A DNA stretch of 64,000 nucleotides from Bolinopsis microptera. Its lineage: Eukaryota > Ctenophora > Tentaculata > Lobata > Bolinopsidae. The stretch lies in the NCBI RefSeq assembly GCF_026151205.1, contig NC_087075.1:11578303-11642302 (forward strand), given 5' to 3'. Within the stretch, counting starts at the first letter, position 1, and every line of letters begins with the position of its first letter. Below the pieces are notes generated by a model. The model was not told the DNA's origin. It searched no databases and saw only the letters and a program-made list of their open reading frames with translations. Shown here in pieces: positions 1 through 10,400 of this stretch. The position numbers and the translations under genes were made by a program.

Positions 1-98
1 GTGCCCTAATCTATTCTTAATTTAAGATCTTATGCACATATATTTCGGATCAAATCTCTGAAATCCTCAAATTTTAGTCCTGTACCATATTAGTAGTG

Positions 99-1874
99 TT
101 AGTCTTCCGGTAAGATGATAATGCCGCACATTTTACCCAAAAAGGAGAAAAACATTTTTTTGTACATTATCTCCTTCACGATGCCCTCATCTATGATACT
201 CTCCGGCTCTTCTTCTTCCACAAGGTCCTCAGTCTGTTCTATATTTTCCTCTTCACCGTAATTAGATGTCTCAATTATTTCCACAATGTCCTCTGTCTGT
301 TCTATATTTTCTTCTTCTTCCGGGTATTTAAGTATCTCAGTTATCTGCATTTCATTAAATCGAACTGGCGATTGCTGAACAACGGGCAGAGACCCGCCAT
401 CAAATGCAACTGATCGTTCAAACCTTTCACTTTCACTTTCACTTTCACTTTTGTTTGGCTCCTCCGGGAGTTGCTTTTCAGTTGTGATACCGATTATCTG
501 AAAGCTAACCTCCTTTGTATCTTCTGAAGCAATACCCTTTTCTTCGACATCATTTGTTGTATGTTCGTTTTCTGTCATCATATCATCTTCGGTTAACATA
601 ATGTCTGTGTTTTCTGGAATGATGATATCATTAAATATAGCGTCGTCAGCTGCTGTCAAGTCTTCGTCCTCTACTGGGTTCTCTGTTTCTGCTTCTGTTT
701 CTGCTTCTGTTTCTGCTTCTGTTTCTGTTTCTGCTTCTGTTTCTGCTTCTGTTTCCGTTTCCCGTTTCTGTTTCTGCTTCTGCTTCTGTTTCAACATTAT
801 TATACAACTGATCTGCTGCTCTATCTTCTTGTGTGTCCTTGAGAGAATTTAGGAATTTATTGTCATTTTTCAGGATTTCTTTTAAGATATTTAGCATTTG
901 CTTGCTTTTGAAAACATCACAAACCCAACCTCGATCAGTATCAAAGAAGGAATCAGCCATTGACATGGTCTCAACAAGATCTCTTAGAGTTTGCAGGGTG
1001 TATTCTTCATGTTTGGGGAGATTTACTCTGTTTTGCTCCATCAGTTCCAGTATTTTTCTAAGAGTCTCAACGTTCAACTCTGCTTCATTCGAGTGAATTT
1101 GTCAAGTGCTTGTGTTTCATCATTATGCTGCTCCATTTCAGTTGATTCCTTATTAGTATTTTTATTTCCTGCGATGATAAGTGCTGCATTTTCCCCGGCT
1201 GTTTCGTTGTTGGTGATTGTCGCATCGTCATCCCGGTCATCCCAGTCATCCCAGTCATCCCAGTCATCCTGGTGATCATCCAGTAGACTCAACGGGGACC
1301 AGTAATCAGTAAAACCATTTTCGATATCTCTAAAGTATTCTTGCCAATCATCGTCATCCCAGTCCCACATTTCAATATAATCCATGTCTGACCAATCATC
1401 GTCATCCCAGTCCCATATTTCATTATAATCCATGTCTGACCAATCATCGTCATCCCAGTCCCACATACCATTATAATCCATGTCTAACCAATCATCGTCA
1501 TCCCAGTCCCACATTTCATTAAACTCCCAGTCTAACCAGTTAGACATCCCCCAGTTATCGTCCTTTTTATCGTCCTTGTGATCGTTCCTATTATCGTCCT
1601 TATTATCGTCCCCACCTAAGTCCCAATTTCCGTTCCAAACTGTGTCCCAACTTGAGTCCCAACTTGAGTCCCAACCCAAAGGATCCCACCAATTACCACC
1701 GTCGTTAGATTCCTTTTTTTGTTTCTTTCCGTTGTGGTGGTTATTGTTTCCATGATGTCCATTATTTTGGTGCGGTCTTGCATCATGTCTGTTCTTATTT
1801 TTCTTCCTCTTTTTCCCATCCACAAGCAATATTAGGACGCTGAGAAGAAGGATGCAGCGAACAAAACTTTTCAT
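99..1874 (-). pseudogene. Frameshifted secreted Asp/Trp-rich repeat protein (left copy of tandem pair)
   Basis: Three overlapping minus-strand frames together match the architecture of the neighbour at 2,884-4,852. Frame one (1,074-1,874) has a signal peptide, a basic Asn/His/Lys stretch and four 16-residue repeats built on WDWDDDDW. Frame two (646-1,077) has the shared helical segment starting NVETLRKILELMEQNR. Frame three (99-797) has Glu-Thr repeats, Ser-Glu repeats and an acidic tail ending in MCGIIILPED. The breaks are a deletion near 1,085-1,105, relative to the neighbour, and a one-base slip in a GGG run near 760. I start at the second Met (1,874), because MKSFVRC aligns with MKRFVRC of the paralogue. 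An 18-bp upstream segment with a TATA-like string, present in the paralogue, is deleted here. It is probably a pseudogene; assembly errors are the alternative. Function unknown. Confidence 0.7.
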
Positions 1875-1883
1875 CTGACACAT

Positions 1884-2883
1884 AAATTAGCAACCCAAGG
1901 ATACGGTAAGCAAAACAAGTGATCCTGTGAAGAGTGATACTCCTATTAGTCGTGAACTTATATTATAATTAAATTAAAAGTTGACACGGTAGTTCTATTA
2001 ACAAGCACTCTTGTTAAGTGGTTTCAAGGTTCTCACTAATGGTCAGTTATGGTGCAGTCCTTGATCTATGAAATGGAATGGAACATAGCATTTAGATCCT
2101 CCCGTACTCGAAGGGAAACGTGATCATTATTATACTATTTTCCTTTCAATAACAGTTTGAGTTAATTCGAACTTTCTTTGAGCCAAGTTGGATCCAAAAA
2201 TAAGAAGTTATTCCTTTTAGCAAGCAAGATACGTTATATTATACTGGTTGATACTTTGGAATGTTAAAACAAAGCTAAGATAGCAACGAATGAACTAATG
2301 ACGTCATTACTTTCTGCCTTACCAGCAGAGTCTGCCAATCAACGATGTAACAATATCAAATTGCCATTTTTAAATTTTCCTGGTAATTACAAGGAAAACA
2401 GTATTATTATTATAAAACTTTATTCAAATCAAGAATAGAACATAAATACACATTTTAAAGATCTGATAAGTAGCCTGAAAAAATGAAGGAAATGCGGATA
2501 CATAAACTAAAACAATTTCTTCCATCCTGCTTTATTAGAGGCTAATATTCTTAAACTGTACAAATAGTCGATATTTACAAATGGAATGTCTCTATTACTT
2601 AAATCAAATTTATAATAAGGAAAACAGTGAAATATCTTTTAACTGAGTCGGAATGATGACGTAATTTAATACTTGAAGGCTTCATATTTTGTTATAAAGT
2701 TACTCAACCATTCGAGTAATGTAAAAAAAAACTAAAAAATCACTATAATTGTTTGATTTTCTTAATTTAAAATCTTATGCACATATATTTCGACTCAAAT
2801 CTCTGAAAACCTTAAATTTTAGTCCTGTACCATTTACATTTTGATAACAATGTCAGGTATTTCAATACCACCGTTTAGTAGTA
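1884..2883. other. Intergenic spacer between the tandem D/W-rich genes
   Basis: AT-rich and without a convincing gene. The first ~100 bases upstream of the left copy match the sequence upstream of the right copy. The last ~130 bases (from about 2,757) match window positions 1-90 downstream of the left copy. Together these mark the limits of a roughly 2.7-kb tandem duplication. I see nothing else in the middle. Confidence 0.6.
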
Positions 2884-4852
2884 TTAGTCTTCCGGTAAGA
2901 TGGTAATGCCGCACATTTTACCCAAAAAGGAGAAGAACATTCTTTTGTACATAATCTCCTTCACGATTTCTTCTTCTTCCCGGTCTTTAAGGATCTCAGT
3001 CATCTGCATTTCATTGAATCGAATTGGCGATTTCTGAACTGGTGATTGCTGAACTGGCAATTGCTGAACTGTTTCTGTTCTGTTCTGTTTCTGTTTCTGC
3101 TTCTGTTTCTACTTCTGTTTCTGCTTCTGTTTCTGCTTCTGTTTCAACATTATTATACAACTGATCTGCTGCTCTCTCTTCTTGTGTGTCCTTGATAGAA
3201 TTTAGGAATTTATTGTCATTTTTCAGGATTTCTTTTAAGATTTTCAGCATTTGTTTGCTTTTAACAACATCACAAACCCAACCTCGATCAGTATCAAAGA
3301 ATGAATCAGCCATTGAGATGGTCTCAACAAGATCTCTTAGAGTTTGCAGGGTGTATTCTTCATGTTTGGGGAGATTTACTCTGTTTTGCTCCATCAGTTC
3401 CAGTATTTTTCTAAGAGTCCCAACGTTCAACTCTGCTTCATTTGAGTGGAATGTGTCAGTTGCTGTTGACAAGGGGGTTGGTGTGGTGGCCTTTACAGGT
3501 TGTACCTCTAATTCCACTTGTACGGGTTTTGTACTTTGAAGTGCTGGTGTTTCATCATTATGCTGCTCCTTTTCGATCGATTCTACTGCAATCTCTTTTT
3601 CATTTCCTGTAGCTGTGGTCATAAGTGCTGCATTTTCCTGGACTGTTTCGCTGATGGGGATTGTCGCATCGTCATTTTTGTCATCATCCCAGTAGTCTTT
3701 GTCATCTATGGCATCCCACTCATCCCAGTCCCACTCCCAATCATAATCTAGAACGATATCGTCCCAGAAATCTTGCTTGTCATCCCATTCATCCCAGTCC
3801 CAATCATCCCAGGCATCTGTGTAATCTGTGTCGTCCCAATCTTCCCAGTCCCAATCATATTTTTCGTCCCAATCCTGAACATAATTGTTCCAGTCATCGT
3901 CCCGGAACCAGTCATCGTCCCGGAACCAGTCATCTGTGTCATCTGTGTCATCTGTGTCATCTGTGTCATCTGTGTAATCCCAGAACCAGTCATCTGTGTC
4001 ACCCCAGTCCCAGCCATCTTTGTCATCTGTGTCATCTGTGTCACCCCTGTCCCAGCCATCTGTGTCACCTGTGATCATAAGTGCTGCATTTTTCCCGACT
4101 GGTTCGCTTTCGGGGATTGTCGCATCTTCCCGGATCGGATATACGTCATTATAATATTCCCAACCTTCGTCCGACCAAAGAACGATATCGTCCCAGGAAT
4201 CTTGCTTGTCATCCCACTCATCCCAGTCCCAATCATCCCAGGCATCTGTGTAATCTGTGTCGTCCCAATCTTCCCAGTCCCAATCATATTTTTCGTCCCA
4301 ATCCTGAACATAATTGTTCCAGTCATCGTCCCGGAACCATTCATCGTCCCGGAACCAGTCATCTGTGTCATCTGTGTCATCTGTGTCATCTGTGTCATCT
4401 GTGTCATCTGTGTCATCTGTGTAATCCCAGAACCAGTCATCTGTGTCACCCCAGTCCCAGCCATCTTTGTCATCTGTGTCATCTGTGTCACCCCTGTCCC
4501 AGCCATCTGTGTCACCTGTGATCATAAGTGCTGCATTTTTTCCGACTGGTTCGCTTTCGGGGATTGTCGCATCGTCCCGGATCGGATATACGTCATTATA
4601 ATATTCCCAACCTTCGTCCGACCAAAGACCTCTGTACGAACCATCACCCTCACCATATGAACTGCTTTTCATGTCTAATTTCGACTTCTTTGGTTTTATT
4701 TGTTCGTTGTTATGGTTTCCATTATTTCTGTTCTTGTTTTTATTCCTTTTGTCATAGTTTTGTTTGTGCTTCCCTTCTTTGTGATGCCCTCTCCCATACA
4801 CAAGCGATATTAGAACGGCTAGAAGAACGATGCAGCGAACAAAACGTTTCAT
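2884..4852 (-). CDS. Secreted Asp/Trp-rich repeat protein (right copy of tandem pair)
   Basis: The 613-residue frame at 3,011-4,852 starts MKRFVRCIVLLAVLISLVYG, a good signal peptide, followed by a basic Lys/Asn/His segment. Then come two copies of a ~150-residue acidic block containing (TDD)n, DWFRDD, DWDWEDWDD and WDDKQD strings; the TDD run has seven units in one copy and five in the other. A Thr/Pro stretch, a helical domain (roughly residues 460-560) with a WVCDV motif, and Glu-Thr repeats follow. The open frame ends at 3,011. However, the C-terminal segment shared with the left paralogue (FNEMQ...FFSFLGKMCGI.ILPED) continues in another frame to a stop at 2,884. The reading frame therefore changes inside the GAAACA repeats near 3,070-3,100. 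Function is not recognised; extreme Asp/Trp content suggests an extracellular cation-binding or structural protein, which is inference only. Confidence 0.72.
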
Positions 4853-5707
4853 CTGACACTTACTTTGCCAATAAAATTAGCAACCTAAGGATACAGTAAG
4901 CAAAAAAGTGATCCTAAGATATTATATATTCCTGGGAAGAGTGATATTCCTATTAGTCGTCAACTTAAAAGTTGCCACAGAATTACAAGCACTTTTGTTA
5001 AGTGGTTTCAAGTTTCTCACTAATGGTGCAGTCTCTAATCTATGAAATGAAATGGAACATTTAGATCTCTCTTATTAATGTTATTGACGGTACTTAGTAT
5101 CTAATTTAGTCACGTACAAGCGACACGAACAGGCGGCTAGAGTTATAGCACGACTTCGGATCACGCACTGAAAATTCTGTTGAAATTGTCTTCTTGAAAG
5201 ATAGTGCAAGTTACATAACGCTTTTTAAAACTTAAAGATCAGTAAACCGTATGTGAATTAAACTGAGCTATTATGAATGTGCAAGGTGTCACAAAAAGGC
5301 GACCAAGTGAATATCGTGGATAAACCGCTTCATTCCTCAATTTTAGAACTGTTAACGACTTCGCAAGTCATGTGCTATGGTGCTCTAGAATCTGTGCTAA
5401 AAAGTTCAGGCATAACTCTTTCAGGAAAGGAAGGAATCCGTTTATTCTTAATTCGACACATCCATTTTTCTTTAAAATTTATAATACTCATGGAACTTTA
5501 GGTACTGCTGCTCAGAAAATGAAAGTTGCATAAAAAATTGAGACTTAAAATGAAAATTAAGCGCTTTACCTGTTCTCCTTAGCAACTGTGTCCCGGAACT
5601 CACTTATTTAACATTTCATTGCAAAACATTGTTTATTCGCCTAAATCAGTGTTTATTCGCCTAAATCAGTGTTTTGAATATTTAACTTAACAAGTTGTCC
5701 GTCGCAG
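4853..5707. other. Intergenic/intronic stretch before the first recognisable CKAP5 exon
   Basis: The left part is the upstream flank of the D/W-rich gene. At 5,277-5,501 there is a 74-codon plus-strand frame without recognisable homology, which I do not call. At 5,635-5,672 an 18-bp sequence containing TTATTCGCCTAAATCAG is directly repeated. No TOG-like exon is visible. The 3' edge (ending 5,707) is a splice acceptor, so this stretch is at least partly CKAP5 intron. Confidence 0.5.
4921..4930 (-). promoter_or_regulatory. TATA-like box upstream of the right D/W-rich gene
   Basis: On the minus strand this reads ATATATAAT, about 70 bases upstream of the start codon at 4,852. The orthologous position in the left paralogue lacks it: 18 bp lying between two CCT triplets are gone. 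Placement is plausible but no transcript data are available. Confidence 0.3.
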
Positions 5708-7440
5708 CCTGGATAGTACTGTGTGGAAGGAGAGGGTTGAGGGCCTAGAGGCTGCAGAAAGAGCAATGAACGGTGCTATGAACATTCAACCAAACCTTGG
5801 CAGTGACTTCCAAGCTTCCATGAAGGTAAGTCTGGATTGTTCGGGAGTATTGAGACCTTTCTATCAATAATAAAATTATATCCGGTCTGAAATAAAAATA
5901 TGATAACTATTTCGTTAAAGCACTGGTGTATTTACATTTTAAACATATAATTTCAAATTGGCTGAACATGGTATAAATTATTATATAAATAATATTATAA
6001 TACTGTAAATTTACAGGGACGATTATCTGATAAGAATATGGCTGTGAAAACTAAAGCTATAGGAGTAATGTCGACACTAGGTAAAGTCCTAGGCACTGGG
6101 ACGAAGAAGCACAAGGAACTGATGGTCTCGTTGATACCACTGTTGGCTGACAGCAAGAAGATGATTCAAACGCAGGTAACAGTCTCGTACTATACTGTAC
6201 TAAAATAATCGTGTTATTTTTTTGAGAGTGACTTTATTGGCACTCCAACTGTTTGGATTTTCCAAGTACGCCAGATATTCCCAAACTTTTCTCAAGCTAG
6301 ATCTCTAACATATGTTATTGTTGTTACAGGTGTTGGATGTAATGAACATATGGATAGAACACCTTACTATTAGACCTCTGCTGACAGGAGAGGACTTGGT
6401 AGCCGCTTCTACAGATAACAATCCTAACCTCAGGTACAGATAACAATAACAATCCTAACCTTAGGTACTGATAACAATAACAATCCTAACCTCAGGTACT
6501 GATAACAATAACAATCCTAACCTCAGGTACTGATAACAATAACAATCCTAACCTCAGGTACTGATTACAATAACAATCCTAACCTCAGGTACTGATAACA
6601 ATAACAATCCTAACCTCAGGTACTGATAACAATAACAATCCTAACCTCAGGAACTATAGTCAGGTACCTCAGGTACTGTTCTTTATCTCTGATTCCCAAC
6701 CTAACTTATGATACAATTTCACTTCAATTTTCCTTTTCCTTCTCCACTGTACAATACAGGCGCATGCCCTGTAGCTGTGTATGTGTAATGTATAATATGA
6801 ACAGGAAGTGGGTAGAGATGCTTGAAATTGATTGCTTACAAGAGTTGGCTAAGTTGCCAAAATTCTATTACAACCACAATACGTAAATAATAAGTATCCT
6901 ATGTAATGCATGTGTTTCATGTTCTGACTATGTTTTAGGATTTGTTTGTTCACGTGGTTAACAGAACAGATAAAGACCGCCAAAGTCCCTCCCCGACTTC
7001 CTAAAGAACTGAACCTACTGGTGCTTGGAGTTTACAAGTCTCTCGAAGATAGGAACCCCGACGTACGTTTGCAATGAAATACAATAAAACAATATGAAAA
7101 TAACAGTGTGCATAGTTTGGCATATAGGTGAACTTCAGATGGATATCATATTTTAAAGTTTCTAGCAACTTAGACCGTGTTATTTTGATACTTTGCTATC
7201 GACTGCACTGGTTGCTATGTGGTTGCTACGTGGTTGCTACGTGGTTGTTATGTGGTTGCTATGTGGTTGCTATGTGGTTGATATGTGCCTAGTGGTTTAT
7301 GAATTTAAGTAATTTGTGACCTCCCACAGGTAAGGAAGGTAGCTCAAGCATTACTTCCATACATGATGGCTCACGTGGGCTACAGTCAGATGGTGGAGAA
7401 GGTTGGATCTGTGGACGCAAAGAACAAGAAGACCGTTCAG
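5708..7440 (+). CDS. CKAP5: CKAP5 exons for TOG4
   Basis: Exons 5,708-5,825, 6,017-6,175, 6,330-6,433, 6,939-7,062 and 7,330-7,440. The product opens with LDSTVWKERVEGLEAAE, the first helix of a TOG HEAT repeat with its conserved Trp. It continues through IQPNLG, LADSKKMIQTQVLDVMNIW, FTWLTEQI and LEDRNPDVRKVAQALLPYMM. This order matches TOG4 of CKAP5, and the linker and TOG5 follow. Intra-HEAT loops of TOG domains contact tubulin. The donor at 6,434 is followed by a 31-bp array that copies the exon end and donor. Confidence 0.93.
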
Positions 7441-10400
7441 GTTTAATTCGTGCTCCCTTTTTTGTCGTTTATTTTCATTAAGAGTCATGTGAAGATTTGA
7501 ATCAAAATTGAAGATGTTAATGTTAAAAAGTTTTCGCGATTGTTATTACAGGTTGCACTTTCATCAAATCTATAGTTCTACAACAGATAAATGTTTTGGC
7601 TTGTATACATCCTCTAAACTTAGCTTAGTGCACGTTTGAACATTAAAGTAGTTTGTTACGCTACAAACACTCAGTGTTATATTTCTGCAGGATTTCCTAG
7701 AAAAGTATAAAGATGAAGCTGATGCTTTGGCTCCCAAGAAACCACCTCCCAAAGCCAAAGCACAACCCAAAGATGATGCTCCAAAGGTAGCTACCAGCTG
7801 GAAGTTTTATATTTACTTAATTAAAAAAATAGTTGCAGTTATTTCGAAATCCCTACAATAGAAGGCTAGACTTAATCACTTATGGTACCGACGACAGACT
7901 TGTTTCTGAAAGAATAATTTAAAGCAAATGTGGCACCAGGTACTCTTTCACATTTAGTGTGACACAGTTAGTGTCACAGTTAGTGTCACAAATGTGACAC
8001 CAGACACCAGTAGCTGCAGTCTGCACCGCGCCGCTGTTACAACATATTAATAACACAGCTATTTGTGCTGAAATACTACTCGCATGATACCTCTGCAGTA
8101 TGCATGAACACCAACTCTTGCATTCCTTAACTTTCTCACATCTGATAGTCCAATTAATATATCACGCATGAAAACGGGTCGACTATAACAATATTCCACT
8201 GTTCATCTATCAAATACAAGGTGTTCACGATACATTAGTACGGTTTCAAACATCTGTAGATTAATTCATAAAGGAGCTATCAGATATATTTTGCGCTCAT
8301 TTTCTTCCATAATTTAATCTAAAAATGTTTGAAACTGTACCAATGTTTCGTAAACACCCTGTAATGTCTCATGTATTCTCATTCATCCTGAAATGCTTTG
8401 ATTTCTATCTTTGAACAACCACAGAAGAAGAAATCTCCTAGAAAATCTAAATCTCCCGAAAAGGGATCTCCAAGTCCTACCAAGAAGGGCAAAGCGGTAA
8501 TTTGAGTGAATATCTGATTTTTAAGCCACGATATAGAGTCTGACTGTGTGATTTTAAAGGTCGTGTGATTTTAAATAGTTTGAATTCAAACTTTTAGTGG
8601 ACACGTTTGCTGAATAAAATCAGCAGTGTATTTGATGATGTGCTACTGAATATTTGTTTTGTATAAATGTAAACCTTCTGCTGATTCTCTTATTCGTGAA
8701 TTTTAGAGACTTAGAACTGCTGATTAACTGACCTTACAATAATTGCTGAGTGATTTCACCAGTGGCGTAAGGTTACAATTTGTCGCCCCTCCCGGCTCCC
8801 CCCCCCCCCCCCCCCACCCCCTCCCTCCCGAGCCCCGGCTCCCCAATACTCCATTTGTTTGATCCCTTCACAGTTAAAATTAAATAGTTACGCCACTGGT
8901 TTCATGATTAAATGCTTTTATCTTTGCACGATTTGACTGATCTACATTTTACACTATTATATATTATGCATGCGCGTTATTTTAGCTTTGTCTTTATATC
9001 CAAGGACTTTTCTCTCATGTACGTCACACAATGATTCTAATTTTCTCGTACGAAATTCCGACTAAAGACTGACTCATCTTCCCAACCCCAGAAGAAGTCC
9101 CAAGCAGAATCTCTCAAGTCTTCAACAGTAGAAGACGCTGATAGTGAACCTGAAGCTACCGGAACAAAACGACCTGCTAAGAAAGGTTTGTACTTTGATA
9201 GAGGATTGTGTTGATACTTTTTTGAGATATTTCACTTGAACTACCAAGGACCTGGTTTCCGACTGCTATCAAATCCAATTAATGGTTTTGGTGGTCGAGG
9301 GAGAAAAATTATTATGTTCCATTGTCCCTGAACTACAGTTGATTATAACTTTAAAAAAGAAGAGCAGGTAGAAATCTTCACAAGTGATTTGTGTATATAT
9401 TATATCAAGTTACAGGTCTGGTATTGATATGTAGCACTGGTAAGCCCTGCATCCAATCAGATATTTGCTATCAAGCTTTATGGATTTTAAAATTAGTGCG
9501 CCGAATTGCTAAATTTTATGCATGTAAGTTTGTTTGCCGAACCAAATACAGCCAGTCTGAATATTAATTTTTAGTAAACTTTATTGTGTTTCGAGTGGAA
9601 ACCCGAAGTCCGGTAGCATTTGGGAACCTAACCAGTAAACGTATCACATTTGGGAACCTAACCAGTAAACGTATCGCCCAACTTTACAAGAAGCTAAATT
9701 CTTATCACTCTTCTCTTCTAAAGTCAGTTAAAAGTTAAATTCTGATAATTCCTCTGTCAGGAGTTGGAAAGAAGCCAGGTGGAGGAGCCCCACCTCCAAG
9801 TAGCAAGAAGAAGAAAGGAGAAGAGGAGGACACTGACTCACCTCTCAAGGCTAATGATAAGAAAAAGCAGAGGTTTAAGGATGAAGCTGGTCTCAAGCTT
9901 CTCAAGTGGAATTTCAAGGTAGGATTATTTGGTAGAGTCACGTGATGATGTCACGTGATGATTCGTCGTGGTTCAAATCATGTAACACCATATTTCTATA
10001 ATTTCGTAATCAAGTGGGAGGTATTTTTGTTGACGGCTTGTCCAGGCTGCTGGCTGATCCACTGCCAAATAACCTTATTATAGAGCAAGTGTCTTAAACA
10101 ACTTACCACCGCGACCGGCCGATTAAAAAACTTAATGTATAAGCTGTTGGGCTTCGTCAGAGTTGTGCCGGAAATATACCGAAAAAACCGGACCCGTAAG
10201 TCGTTCGTAAATTACAAACAAACACAGCGCGTTTGTTTGTAATTTACGAACGACTTAATCAAGTGTGTGTTTGAAGCACACACACACACACACAAACACA
10301 TATTTATTGAGGTATATACAGTATTATATAGATGGTTGTCGAAAGTATTTTCAAACTAAATGTACTCTGCTCAAAGTCAAGGTCTCAAAAATATAAACCA

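Noticed and set aside
3186-4899. Plus-strand frames opposite the D/W-rich gene (CHLCHLCH and VICVICV repeats)
   Set aside because: Shadows of low-complexity coding repeats on the minus strand.
5277-5501. 74-codon plus-strand frame upstream of CKAP5
   Set aside because: No TOG-like sequence, no matching splice phase to the exon at 5,708, and no recognised homology.
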